DNA of 64,000 bases from Loripinus fragilis (lineage: Eukaryota > Mollusca > Bivalvia > Lucinida > Lucinidae), in contig OZ026525.1 of NCBI GenBank assembly GCA_964019695.1, forward strand, positions 68,431,753 to 68,495,752. The letters are read 5' to 3'. This document shows, piece by piece, positions 51,741 through 62,880 of the stretch. Positions within the stretch are counted from its first letter, which is position 1. Every line of letters begins with the position of its first letter. A program made the translations under genes and the position numbers. The notes under the pieces are model-generated. The model was not told the DNA's origin. It ran no database searches and saw only the letters and a list, made by a program, of their open reading frames with translations.

Positions 51741-52314
51741 TTATTGCACCAGCAGCCATTTGCTCTTTGTGCACTTTGAGATATTTGTTATAAAACATTG
51801 GAATATCAATAAAGGGTGCAATATTGCCCTTTATTTTGTGATATTGTGTATGAATATTGCGTTCACCTTTGAACTATCTTCATATAACTTATTATCATGG
51901 CAGTATCTCACTATCTGTTTATCTAATTTATCAATGCTTTATCTGATTATAAATGTGACATGCAACTGATTTCCCTAAGCTGCCAGGCAAACTAGTTTGT
52001 TTTTCATTCAAACTGTCTAAATGGAGTGGAGACAATATGGATAAAAAGCAAAACTTTTGTTTCTTCTGTGTACTGTTAATGTTATTAGATTCTGATTTAA
52101 TTTCTAGATAGCCCAAGAACAGTATATGACCTGACAGGACTGATTTTTTTTTGAAAATGATGTTTAGCACTAGTACAACAAAAACATTCTGCTTTCTAGA
52201 CAGGTAGCCTAATACATGCAATGACATAGCCAGAATGCTGAAAAAGTTAAGCACGTCAAAGGGAGACAACTGGATCAAGCAATGATTCTCTTTAATTGCG
52301 TCCCTTTTCAAAGT
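51741..52314. other. Unique AT-rich spacer
   Basis: The minus frame at 51931-52311 has no recognised domain and no splice context I can defend. Confidence 0.35.
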
Positions 52315-52470
52315 GGGAACTTCTCTTAAAGGAAAGAATTTGCTCCCAGGGAGTGTATTCTTTGCTATATGAGTAGTTCCTTATCATATGGAAAATCATT
52401 TCTCTTGAATGTTACTATTTTTATTAGGCACGTGCGTAACCTGCGTAACGGGTGCTACGCCAATGACATG
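52315..52470. repeat. PAL-L repeat, copy 2
   Basis: Matches 39380-39530 in order, with an altered middle (CAGGGAGTGTATTCTTTG). Confidence 0.75.
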
Positions 52471-52529
52471 TACTCATTGAATCAAGAAATTAACTATCTT
52501 CATCTAAGACACTCCTCTCCCCCTTGATA

Positions 52530-52748
52530 TAATTACAACTGTTTTGTTTGTGTTGATGCTTTACGCCCCAGTCAATAATTTTCAGTCATGTCAGGACATT
52601 TTCCTATAACCAGTACCAAGCAGAGGATAAAGAGTCTTCCTCAAGGACACAACATGGTGCCATTTTAAGTCTCAAACTCGCAACCCTTCGATCTCAAGTC
52701 TGAACACTCTACCAACTGAGCAAATGCACTCTACTAATTACAACTGTT
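52530..52748 (-). mobile_element. SINE-I-related copy 12, diverged subfamily, 14-bp TSD
   Basis: TAATTACAACTGTT is repeated at 52530-52543 and 52735-52748. The body differs from the main SINE-I (GATGCTTTACGCCCCAGTC, CCAAGCAGAGGATAAAGAGT, CTCTACCAACTGAGC), so it belongs to an older or separate subfamily. Confidence 0.9.
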
Positions 52749-53160
52749 AGTTTTCAAAGAAGCTATTTTAAAGTGATCACATATTTGTTTGGGACCAAAA
52801 ATACTGACAAAAATATCTACACTCCCCTTCAATACCCCTAAAGGCTAAACACCCACTGATTCTAGATATATGACATTCTTTCTATACATATACATACTCA
52901 AATATATCGAAACCACTCATATTACTCACTTAGACACATATCCCTCCGTGTATATATTTACTAGTCCATAGAGTGTCGAAAAGAGCGAAAGTGTATCTCT
53001 GCTGTTAAAATGAGCTATCAATGCAACTGCATGTGAGAGTAGTTAGCTATCTGTGGTATGATCAACTATTTGTTACCTTCAGAATGCAGAGAACTTGCTA
53101 ACAAACAATAAATAAAGATGAAATGCTGATAAGCATCACAATTTCTCCAGCAAAAACTGT
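52749..53160. other. Unique spacer
   Basis: No feature recognised. Confidence 0.3.
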
Positions 53161-53164
53161 GCTG

Positions 53165-53220
53165 TGTGCTCTTAATGGAATTGCCTCACAGCAGAGTGAG
53201 GCAATTCCAATAAGAGCACA
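53165..53220. repeat. Hairpin with GGAATTGCCTCAC arms
   Basis: TGTGCTCTTAATGGAATTGC with CTCAC pairs with GTGAGGCAATTCC and AATAAGAGCACA. It shares its core with the hairpin at 56132-56179. Confidence 0.8.
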
Positions 53221-53329
53221 GGATAGTTTCTGCAGGGAAGAAAATATTTGAAGCAATTGCCACGAAATTGTCTCACTTATGTATGCTCTGAAGCAGGAGA
53301 AAACATCTTCATTTTTACCTGGTTCATTG

Positions 53330-53514
53330 CATGGTTCCAGATAAACATTTTTGAGCGGGAAATTGTGAATATTTTCTCAACCATTAATTTTAACATTTGT
53401 TTTGGGTGCTCAAAAGAACCGTCTCAATGAGACGGTTCTTTTGAGTACCCACAACATATATTTTGGAAGAGAAATGAGAAAAGTATTTTTTTAATTACGC
53501 GACCTTGTCTGGAT
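53330..53514. mobile_element. PAL-A copy, complete, perfect stem
   Basis: GGGTGCTCAAAAGAACCGTC and complement GACGGTTCTTTTGAGTACCC around a TCAATGA centre. Ends CCAGATAAAC and ACGCGACCTTGTCTGG. Confidence 0.9.
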
Positions 53515-53552
53515 TCCTGTTCATATGTATTGTTGTACCACACATTCTACAC

Positions 53553-53754
53553 TTAACTATTTGCATGCTGGGTAATTTTGCATGCAATTTTCAGCATCTA
53601 CTGACTTTTTTCAAATTTAACTTGTAGGAATACCATCAGACTGTCAAACAGTTTGGATCCAGCTTATCAGGCCTGGCAATAATTGTTGGCCCAGATCTGA
53701 ATCCAAACGGTTACCAAGGTTATCAGGAGACGACCCTAGCAGGCAAGATGTTAA
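53553..53754. mobile_element. PAL-F element with TTAA borders
   Basis: TTAACTATTTGCATGCTGGG to GCAGGCAAGATGTTAA. The centre GTTTGGATCCAGCTTATCAG and CCAGATCTGAATCCAAAC is partly inverted. Confidence 0.85.
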
Positions 53755-53790
53755 TTTATAGTCCTTGAAATAGAGTGGTATCCTGATTGC

Positions 53791-53925
53791 TTTTTTGTTT
53801 GTGTTGATACTTTATGTATCAGTCAACAATTTTTCAGTCATGGTGGGTTGATTTCCTGTCTTCCTTGGTTGAACCAGTACTAAACTAAGCAGAGGATAAA
53901 ATGTCTTGCTCAAAGACACAACCAG
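53791..53925 (-). mobile_element. SINE-I-related copy 13, tail half only
   Basis: GTTTGTGTTGATACTTTATG, GTCAACAATTTTTCAGTCAT and GAGGATAAAATGTCTTGCTC resemble copy 12. It stops at CAAAGACACAACC, before the tRNA head. Confidence 0.8.
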
Positions 53926-54059
53926 TTATTACCTGGATTATATTACATGACATTTATTGTACACTGTTTCTGAGCAGGCTGCTCTTAAACAGTTCACCAG
54001 AACTATAGTGTATACAAGACTTAGTGACAACTGTAGAAAATAACCTCTATGGAATTAAG

Positions 54060-54886
54060 TATGTGGCTGGATAGGGGATCTAACTCGAGACCTACAGAAT
54101 GAAAATTATTTTTCTGAACAAAACTCCTTCATGCATATGTTCAATGTGTTAACATTGTATAGGCAAAGTATCAAATTGTTCCATCAAAAGCTGTGGTAGG
54201 AGTTGATCGGCCCATGAAGGCACAATCTATGCATATACAAAAGCCTTATTAGGGAAAAGTTATTTAAGTTCTCACAGCTGTCATTTTGTCAAAAAATATT
54301 ATTTCTAAACCAAACTCCTTCATTCATATGTTAAATGTGTCTACATTGTATAGGCAAAGTATCAAATTGCTCCATAAAAAGCTGTGGTAGGAGTTGATCG
54401 GCCCATAAGGGCACCGTCTATGCATATACAAACACCTTATTAGGGAAAAATTGTCTAAGTTCTCACAGCTGTCATTTTGTCAAAAATTATTTTTTCTGAA
54501 CCAAACTCCTTCATGCATATATTCAATGTGTCTACATTGTAAAGGAAAAGTATCAAATTGTTCCATCAAAAGCTGTGGTAGAAGTTGATCGGCCCGTGTA
54601 TGGCCTATAATAGCATAAGCATAAAGCACTATATTAAAAGCCATTTAGAACTACAAAGGGAAATAACTCTAATAGAATTGGCCCCTAGCCCTTACTTTTT
54701 TGTCTAAAGTATTTGTCTTGCATATATGAACATGTTTGCATGGTTTGATGAAAATCCAGCAATGACTCTTCGAGTTATTAAGGAAACAAAGCGTTAAGGA
54801 CGGACGGACGGACGGACGGACGGACGGACGGACGGACAACGTGAAAACAGTATACCCCCTACAAACAAAGTTTGCGGGGGGTATAA
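54060..54886. mobile_element. Tandem-repeat element with GACG microsatellite and terminal hairpin, copy type 1
   Basis: Three ~190-bp units (starts near 54100, 54291 and 54482) share CCAAACTCCTTCATGCATAT, AAGCTGTGGTAGGAGTTGAT and TTCTCACAGCTGTCATTTTG. A tail of ~150 bp leads to (GGAC)n at 54797-54838 and then a hairpin at 54851-54885 (TATACCCCCTACAAAC / GTTTGCGGGGGGTATA). Tandem repeats plus a microsatellite plus a terminal hairpin is the layout described for bivalve pearl/Helentron-associated elements. Assignment is by structure only. Confidence 0.75.
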
Positions 54887-54899
54887 TTAAAAGAAATCC

Positions 54900-55093
54900 T
54901 GTGTTTAGGGTGGCCCGACCCTACCTAAATTTAATGGTGAAAACTTTTTTTTTTCAATTTTTTTTCTGATTTTTTTTTATGCATTTTGAAAGGCGAAATG
55001 CCTTTCAAAATGCATAAAATTGTATTTTTTTTCCAGAAAAAACCCTACCTAAAATTTTCAGACATACTTACTTTTTTATTTGGCCTAAACACA
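54900..55093. mobile_element. TGTGTTTAGG-ended MITE
   Basis: Ends TGTGTTTAGG and CCTAAACACA. A centre hairpin TTTATGCATTTTGAAAGGC / GCCTTTCAAAATGCATAAA lies at about 54976-55019. Both arms carry CCCTACCTAAATTT in direct orientation, recalling the TAGGGTAGG blocks of the MITE at 40516. Confidence 0.75.
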
Positions 55094-55098
55094 AAATT

Positions 55099-55233
55099 CG
55101 GGCATAAAATTGTGACATCAGTCTAAACATTTGTTTTGGGTGCTCTTAAGAACTGTCTCATTGAGAGGGTTCTTTTGAGTACCCACAACATATTTTTTGG
55201 TTGAGAAATAAGATTTTTTTTATTAGACGCCTG
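55099..55233. mobile_element. PAL-A copy, left-truncated
   Basis: GGGCATAAAATTGTGACATC, then the stem GTGCTCTTAAGAACTGTCTC / GAGAGGGTTCTTTTGAGTAC and TTTTGGTTGAGAAATAAG. Confidence 0.85.
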
Positions 55234-55279
55234 GAAAAAAAATATAATCTGGCATGACGGGGCCGTCTCTTGCAGTTCC

Positions 55280-55665
55280 AGGCCCCTTGATAGGAGTGCG
55301 TAATTAAAACTTAAGTTAAAGCGCCAAGAAAAAAAATGCATCTGAAAATGGAGTCTGCTGAAGTCGTCTGCTGCAAATAATTACCTAACATTACTGATGA
55401 ATTAAGTATAGAAGCAAACAGCATGGACCCAGAACAGACTGCTCCTATAGGAGCCGTCTGGTCTGGGTCCACACTGTTTGTCATAGAGGCTTCTTAAACA
55501 TTTCAGCAGACGAGAAAAGCAGACGACTTTGTAACTTATTTTTTTATATTTCTCAACCAAAGCATATATGTTGTGGGTATTCAAAAGACAGTCCTATTGA
55601 GCGTCAAACTGATCGAGAAGAAAATATTCACAATTTTACCTCAAATATTTTGTTTATCTCAACCT
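55280..55665. mobile_element. PAL-A copy, inverse, split by PAL-E and missing its hairpin
   Basis: The element starts with ATAGGAGTGCGTAATTAAAA, is interrupted by PAL-E (55314-55531), and resumes with ATATTTCTCAACCAAAGCAT. Only AAAAGACAGTCCTATTGAGC remains of the stem, and it ends TTTTGTTTATCTCAACC. Confidence 0.8.
55314..55531. mobile_element. PAL-E element nested in PAL-A
   Basis: AAGTTAAAGCGCCAAG start, GTCTGCTGAAGTCGTCTGCT, centre CAGACTGCTCCTATAGGAGC, ending AGAAAAGCAGACGACTT. It lacks the outermost TAACCC/GGGTTA parts. Confidence 0.85.
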
Positions 55666-56130
55666 GCGATCTGACATGCCTCCAATTGTGCTACGTGGAC
55701 CAGCTCTGCTATCATGTTTTATCATGATGATCTACATAATTTTTCCATAATCCAACATTTTTTAATTTGGGGACAGGGCCCCATAAATCTTGGGAGAAAC
55801 TAGGAAAAAGCAAAATCTCAAATTTAAAAAAATCCCACTACTGTACGTATTAGTTAACAAAAAAACCTGTATTAGTTAATTTTGCTAATATAGATCTGCA
55901 CAGAGAAAGGATTCAGAAAATCAATTTTCCTTAGAAATTAGCCACTGAGTATAAATATCAATCTAAAATGGTTAGAAATCTTATATAAATATTTTACAGT
56001 ACATTTGTTTACAAGGTAGACGAAAGGTAAATCATGAATTTCCATAATGCACAGGTCCAGATGAATGGAGAATTTCAGATGATCTTTGAAGATAATGACA
56101 GCCATTTTCTGTAACAACAAAATATAACTT
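55666..56130. other. Unique AT-rich spacer
   Basis: No feature recognised. Confidence 0.35.
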
Positions 56131-56131
56131 A

Positions 56132-56179
56132 TGAATACTCATTGGAATTGCCTCTATGAGGCAATTCCAATGGGTATTC
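56132..56179. repeat. Perfect-type hairpin with GGAATTGCCTC arms
   Basis: GAATACTCATTGGAATTGCC with TC pairs with GAGGCAATTCCAATGGGTAT and TC across TAT. The core is shared with 53165-53220. Confidence 0.85.
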
Positions 56180-56185
56180 AGAAGA

Positions 56186-56746
56186 TATATCGGTTTAGTA
56201 AGTTAAACAGATCTCTCCAAATAACTATACCGGTATCAGTGTCAACACCTAAATCAATTATCCACGACTACACCCAGTATGCTGTGTTATATGACGATAT
56301 TCCTAGGTAAAGTGTTAAATGTGTGAAAATGTCTACAGACCTGAATGACCCCTAGTGTCTGTCCGTGCGTATGTCCCTATTCTCGTCTTCCAACAGGTGA
56401 CACACCTGTTTCTTCAGAGAGCCTCTCCAATCTAAATATAGCACAATCACTATCTGATCATGTGACTCACTGTCACTTCACACATACTCATATGTTTGAG
56501 GCTCCTCTAGGGTAATTTATGCTGCTTGATCAAATAAATAACTATTGGGGACAGGACAAACTGAACTGACCATAGACAAAGGCCAACTTTTTTTAAGCTT
56601 CACAAAATATTTTTCCAAGGTCATCGTCCCCCTGGTTCCAAGACTTAATCACGTTGACAACTGGCCTCTAATGGGGTACCTTAGACCTCAGATGACCCAT
56701 TGTACTGGTCATCTGAAGTCAAGTTTAATTAACTGGCCTTGACTTT
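56186..56746. other. Unique spacer
   Basis: Nothing recognised beyond a weak inverted pair around CTCAGATGACC / GGTCATCTGA at 56687-56715. Confidence 0.35.
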
Positions 56747-56935
56747 TTAACTCTTTCCATGCTGGGTAAATGCTTTTTTGACATCTGCAAATGTTATCTA
56801 AAGTAAACTTTTCAAAAATATATTTGGGGAGTATCATCTGCCAGAGAAGGCAGGACCGCTTTGACAGGCCTGATCTGAGTCCAAACTGTTTGCAAATTTC
56901 AGCAGGTGTCAAAAGTCCCCACTAGCAGGGATAAG
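56747..56935. mobile_element. PAL-F copy
   Basis: TTAACTCTTTCCATGCTGGG to CCCCACTAGCAGGGATAAG. The usual symmetric centre has been lost. Confidence 0.75.
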
Positions 56936-56997
56936 TAGAATTGAAGCCAGTTTAACCAGTTTTCAAGGTGATTGTTAGACTGATAAAATTGTAATCA

Positions 56998-57355
56998 AAC
57001 CCTCCCCTCCATCACCGGGCCATGTAGCGCAGTCGGTAACGTGTCTGGCAACAGATGTGAGTCTGACTGCAGATCCCGGGGTCGCGAGTTCGATCCCGGC
57101 GCGGTCCCATACTTTCGTGGAGATTGATCATGAAATAATTTCTACGGTCATTCTCCTCCCTTCCGCTGAATCATTCAAGAAGGGTTGTTGTCAGTTACAA
57201 GCAAAAGTATGTGCACCAAGTACTGGTTAACTGCTTGTTCAAGCTTGCCCAGGAAAAAGTGTGGTTAGGTCAACTGACCGTCCCGCAATGACCATAGCTG
57301 TTGACTTGGGACGTAAAGCAACAAACAAACAAACAAACAAACCCTCCCTCCATCA
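56998..57355 (+). mobile_element. SINE-II copy 4, full length on the plus strand
   Basis: The best SINE-II: head from GGGCCATGTAGCGCAGTCGG, A box TAGCGCAGTCGG, B box GAGTTCGATCCCG, a conserved middle with CATTCTCCTCCCTTCCGCTG, and an (AAAC)n tail. AAACCCTCC(C)CTCCATCA flanks it on both sides (about 56998-57014 and 57339-57355), differing by one base. It is tRNA-like at the 5' end but continues far beyond, so it is a SINE and not a tRNA gene. Confidence 0.95.
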
Positions 57356-57421
57356 ATGGTTCCAAATTGCATCCATGCTCAGATTGTCGAGATCCATTCA
57401 GCAGTTCAGAAGATTCTTTAC

Positions 57422-57835
57422 CAGGGTTCATACAGGCAAAATTACGTAAAATTCAAGGACATTTCAAGGACCCCTAAAAGACTTTCCTACTGTTTTCAAG
57501 GACTGAAAACTTAAGAAAAATACTGATTTACACATTAAAATTCTACTTCGGAAATGCTAGAGTCCATAACTAAAGATATTAGTTTAAGAAAATTAGTATA
57601 AAATTGTGGTGCCTTTATTTGGTGCAGCATATGCTGCACTAAATAAAGGCACCACAATTTTATACTGATTTAGGTCTCCAAAAACATTGTTGAATCCTCC
57701 AGTAAATGGTAAAATACAAGGACTTTTCAAGTCTTTGAGTGTTTTTCAAGTACTTTTCAAGACAGATTTTATTTGCAAGGACTTTTCAAGACAGTCTTGT
57801 ATATTCTAGTACTTTTCTAGCCTGTGCGCACCCTG
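57422..57835. mobile_element. PAL-C element, copy 5
   Basis: CAGGGTTCATACAGGC to GCCTGTGCGCACCCTG. The most symmetric centre of the family: ATTGTGGTGCCTTTATTTGG and TGCAGCATATGCTGCA with complement. Confidence 0.95.
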
Positions 57836-57869
57836 TTTGCACAAAGCAATATTTGGTTTATTATTAGTC

Positions 57870-59790
57870 AATCCCCTATCAGTGTTCACGCCCTAAGGGA
57901 CTCTAGGTTTGCCCTCCGTCTGTCTGTCGAGATATCTCAAAAACTATTCAAGCTAGCTTGCTGAAACTAATGGTATATTTTGAACAGGAGGCAATGTGCT
58001 AGCTGATTTTATGCACATCATTTGTTCGCAGTTACATGAAAATTGTCGTTGCTATGGTAACAAAAATTGTCAAAATATTGCAAAACATATGGATCCCGAG
58101 ATAACTAAACTAGAGGACCTGAAGGTCCTGAGGCGCTCACCTTATCTCCTTAATAATGCTAAAATAGGTCAAGGTCAACTACAACTTATTTTCTTTTACC
58201 ATATATGGAAGTTGCAGCCATTTTGGTTAAGTGACCTAAACAATCTAATGAATAATCCATCAAAAAGCCCAGTGATTTCTGAGAAAAATGTTTAGATAGG
58301 TGTGTGGCATTCCAAATGAGTGGCTTTGGATAAAAGGTCACAGGTCAGCTTGACATTTTGTACTTAATATAAAACCATTGTCTCAATAGGTTTAACTATT
58401 ATGAATTCAACTTAAACCGTTATAGAAAAATGAACATTTTAAGAATGCATTAGGAATCTAATTTGACCTTGCCCTAAAGTAGGTCAATGTCAACCTAGAT
58501 TCATCATTTGTGCAAACCTGGTAGGGCCCACATCCCCAATGCTACATACCAAGTCCCAAAGCCAATGGCCTTTTGGTTCCAGAGAAGAAGAGATTTAAAG
58601 AGTTTTTGCCATATATGGGCATGGTGGCCATGTTAGTCATGTGACCATTATAACAATTTGTATAAGTTTTGGCTAACCAATTATAAGGAGTTGTCATATG
58701 AAATTTGGTTTCAATTGGTCGAGTGGCTTCTGAGAAAACTATGTTTTAATATGTTGATGGGACTCAAATATGAGTGACCTTGGCTGAAAGGTCAAAGGTC
58801 AACCTTGACCTTTGAATTTTATTTATAGACACTAGATTGAACATATCAAGTGAGAATAATGAGTTTGGCTTCAACAGTATTCAAAAAATAAACTTTTCAA
58901 AAAATTTCCCATTCAAATGCATTAGGAAGCAAACTTGACCTTGACGTTAAGTAGGTCAAGGTCAACCTAGGATCATCATTTGAACAAACTTGGTAGGCCC
59001 CACATCCCCAATGCTACATACCAAGTCTCAAGGTCACTGACCTTCTGGTTCTGGAGAAGAAGATTTTTAAAAGGTTTTTACCATATATGGGCATGGCGGC
59101 CATCTTTGTCATGTGACCAATATATTTTGCATAAATTTTGACAAACTTATCATAAGGAGTCTTCTAATGAAATTTGAGTTCAATTGGGTCAATGGTTTGT
59201 GAGAAAACTATGTTTTAACATATTGATGGGACCACAATATGAGTGACCTTGGCTGAAAGGGCAAAGGTCAACCTTGACCTTTGAAACTTATTTATAACCA
59301 TTTTCTCATTAGTTTTAGCATATCAAGTAAAAATAATCACTTTGGCTTCAACAGTATTCAAAAAATAAACTTTTCAAAAAAATTCCCATTTAAATGCATT
59401 AGGAAGCAAATTTGACCTTGACTTTAAGTAGGTCAAGGTCAACCTAGGATCATCATTTGAACAAACTTGGTAGGCCCCACATCCCCAATGCTACATACCA
59501 AGTCCCAAGGTCATCGGCCTTCTGGTTCTGGAGAAGAAGATTTTTAAAAGGTTTTTACCATATATGGGCATGGCGGCCATCTTGGTCATGTGACCAGGAC
59601 CATTTGAACAAACTTTCCTTCCCGCGTCCTAAGGAGTCTCCAGATGAAATTTGAGTTTAATTGGCCCAGTAGTTTCAGAGGCGAAGATGTTTGAAAATGT
59701 TGACAGACGGACGACGGACGGACGGACGGACGCCGGAGTGACTGGTATACTATTAGCTCATCCATGAGCCTTCGGCTCAGGTGAGCTAAA
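57870..59790. mobile_element. Tandem-repeat element with GACG microsatellite and terminal hairpin, copy type 2
   Basis: Two well-matched ~465-bp units (from 58772 and 59241), a diverged one (from 58318) and a more diverged partial one before it. Shared landmarks are GAGTGACCTTGGCTGAAAGG, AGGTCAACCTTGACCTTTGA, TTTGACCTTGACTTTAAGTA, CCCACATCCCCAATGCTACA and CATATATGGGCATGGCGGCC. It ends with GACGGACGG repeats (59709-59732) and the hairpin TAGCTCATCCATGAGCC / GGCTCAGGTGAGCTA (59754-59788). Same plan as 54060-54886 with unrelated sequence. Confidence 0.8.
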
Positions 59791-60166
59791 AACTGTTCAA
59801 ACAAGCTGGATGAAGCTTGTCATCTAGCTATGTTACTGACTTCAACACTCACAATAAATTGTTGACTCAGAAACTTCTTAAACAAGGCTATCGGTATCAT
59901 AAACTTCCGCAAAACCTTTTCTTAATTTTCAATGACGATCCAATGATTTGATATCTAAATTCCAAGTTGGACTTAAATCTCTCTTACGCCAAGGACTTTC
60001 AGAACCTGAATTCATTGGTGACTTGGTGTATAAGTTGGCTCCAATAATTTTTCAGCGCAGTTCATTAAAATAATTTCCCATTATAAAAAGATTGGCTATA
60101 ACATTAATGTATTGCAACAGACTGCATGCTAGGTGGTCACCCCAATCATTGTTGGCATCTTTGCTT
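59791..60166. other. Unique spacer
   Basis: No feature recognised. Confidence 0.3.
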
Positions 60167-60740
60167 TCCTCTTTAATTGCACGCAGGTGGGTCGGACCTC
60201 AGACTCTATGACGATTCCGACTTAAAGACTTATCTATTGATGAGATGGTAGGGGCCTGATGCTTTGGCTGTTTGTTGGCCCACCAGGGTTTACCTGATGG
60301 ATTTCTTTTACTCCATTATTCAGTTTTATTTACTGTCTAGTCCTTATCTCTGCTTTATCTCCTTGTTATATCTTGATTTATATGTTCTAGGAGATGATGT
60401 ATTGATAAGTTAGGGGTCTTTCATGCATACCAAATATCTATGTGTCTTGATCCACATCTGAATTAAGGTTGAGGTTGGCGCTGTGAAACCGGTTTAAGCC
60501 CTCCAGTAAACTATTTTACTGACCGATCCAAGGAGGTACTTCTTTAGTGGATCTTTTATGTTTTTTTTCTTCTGTCTTGTGCTTGCTATGTAATTGTGCG
60601 TGTCTGTTTATAGGCTGACCTCTTGGCTCTCGTTTGTGGTGTCTAACTGTGAGTTTGTTACATTCCCTTTGGTATTCTGGGTCAAGTGTGGTACTTGATT
60701 GTATCGATTCCTGATCTTTGCACCCTTACTTACTTTGGTG
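60167..60740. repeat. ~590-bp dispersed repeat, copy 2
   Basis: Colinear with 4717-5310 over its whole length, with substitutions and small indels. No satellite units flank it here. Confidence 0.8.
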
Positions 60741-62267
60741 TGAACAGGTGGCAATGTTCTGATTATGCATGTCATTTTTTTTTGCTGTCCAATGAAAATT
60801 GTGGAACTTATGTGTCCCAGGAAACATCTGTACTTGTTTTAAATAGTTTTATCCAAAATCTTAAAATCAACAAGTCTCAGGTTTGGGGGTGGGGGACCTA
60901 AATTTTCACTTACTAAATGTATCATAAATTTGAAACTTAATTTAATGTGTGTGCCACATGAATTTGAAAAACACGATCTCGAACATCCAAAATGCTGGAG
61001 AAGCCAAGCATCTTATTTACCGCCATTGACTTATAAGACAATTCATAAATTGCCCTAAAGATGCATTGGATAGCACCATTAAAGGGTCAATGCAGACGAA
61101 TGTATAGCATTAACATATATCTAATTCATTATATTCATAAACATTAAGTGAATATGATATATACACCGTTGGCATAAAGTTAAGTATATTGTACTTCCAA
61201 TGACCAAAATTATAAGATCTGATGGTCTAACATAAAATGCCTTTTATATGTCTACCATACTTATTTTGAGTCGAAAACCGAAATTTTGATATTCAGTAAC
61301 ACTTTCATTGACTCAAACGAACCGGTTTTCTGGGTCAACTCTCAGAGTGCAAAATGCCTAGCTTCGAAGCTGTGTACAAACAACAGATAGAAAAGGGCTA
61401 AGTTTTTTAAGACTTTTAAGACCAGTGTTCCCTCTAAGTTGTTACAGCATCAGACGATCTGGTAAGGAGCTTTATGTAAGCAAAAATGTACACATTTTAG
61501 TCATGAAATGTGTTAATGAAATGCAATTCAGGCAACAAATTTTGTTATTTGACTGTTTTATCTGCCCCTTTTTGCTGCAAAGTATTGCTTGGTGATGTAT
61601 GAAGAATTGTTGTGGCATTTCCAGATGATAAGAGCTGTGAAACAGATTTCCTAGTCATTATCCTAAATACAGCCCAGTCTCAAAGGGCAAAAATTTGTCA
61701 TTATTGAAACACATTTGAAATCACTTGAGTCATACACCTATGCCGGCGTGATTCGGCAGGGATGAATATCTGCAAACTTTGACAATTGACAAAACTGTTT
61801 CTGAATTTTGGAGAAAATCACCATTTTGTTTTTCGAAAATTTTTGGTAGGTTCAGTTCTCGCATTGCTATAACGTCATCAGGATTTGTGGAATTCTATAT
61901 TACTGATTTAACAGTACTTTTTAATGGTCAATAGATAATTATGTAAAAATCTACATTCTGGTAAAAATAAGCAACACCATCAAAGTATGTGTTTAACTTT
62001 ATGCCATGAGTATATATTGCACAACCAAAGTCTCTAGAACAGGTGAAAAATTAGTACTTCAATCTTTTATCGAGAAAGACTATCCTTTATTGAAAACACT
62101 GTAACAAATTAATGTTCCAGATCAGCTCTGATAAGGATCCACACTGTTTTCCACGATAATTGAAAAAAATGCTTACGAACACGATAAAAGCTGCGGGGAG
62201 GAGTGTAGTACATAACAAGGGTTAACAATTAACTCATTGCATCTTGGGTAATTTTTTGATTCTTTTT
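60741..62267. other. Unique AT-rich stretch
   Basis: No gene, RNA or shared repeat recognised in about 1.5 kb. A truncated hairpin-family trace (TTCCAGATCAGCTCTGATAA then GGATCCACACTGTTTTCC) occurs at 62115-62150. Confidence 0.4.
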
Positions 62268-62880
62268 TGGAATCAAGCATGGTGCCAACAATAAAATGTG
62301 TTAACAGACATGCCAATATGACTGCTCCTGCTTTACATATGTCAAGAATGTTGCTTCTAATAAACTTTGTAATAAACTTGTTAAAAGGATTGACATGTCA
62401 AGCATTAATGCCTACATCAAATGTTGAAAGGATTGCTCCTGCTTTACATATGTGAAGCATGTTGCTTCCAACAAAATTTGTAACGATTGCTCATGCTTTG
62501 CACATGTCAAGAATGTTGCTTCCAATAAACTTTGCAACAGCCAATTGTCAAAAGGACCGTTTCATGCTATAAAACATGTCAAGCATAATGCCTATAGCAA
62601 ACATTTTAACAGACTTGACAAAAAGATTGCTCCTGCATTACACATATCAAGCATGATGCATACTACAACATTTGTAAGATACATGTCAATATAATTGCCC
62701 CTTGTTTAACACAAGAACATTGCCTCCAACAAAATTTGTAACAGACATGTCAAATTTTAAAGGATTGCTGCTGCTTTACACATTTCAAGCATAATGCCTC
62801 CAACAAAATTTGTAACAGGAATGTCAATAGGATTGCTCCTGCTTGTACACATATCAAGCATGTTGTCTCCATCAAAACTT
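62268..62880. repeat. ~80-bp degenerate minisatellite
   Basis: Seven to eight units share TTGCTCCTGCTTTACATATG, TCAAGCATGTTGCTTCCAAC and AAAATTTGTAACAGACATGT. Unit length varies between about 60 and 100 bp. The plus-strand open frames across it are by-products. Confidence 0.85.

Noticed and set aside
57015..57110. A tRNA gene
   Set aside because: The A and B boxes are good, but the acceptor stem does not close properly, the spacing between boxes is long, and the unit continues to a SINE tail with a target duplication.
61310..61410. A short coding exon around ATGCCTAGCTTCGAAG
   Set aside because: Only 15 codons to a stop, with no convincing splice sites.
62267..62694. Plus-strand ORFs in the minisatellite
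   Set aside because: Repeat-driven frames with GTG- or TTG-type starts, no constant reading frame across units.
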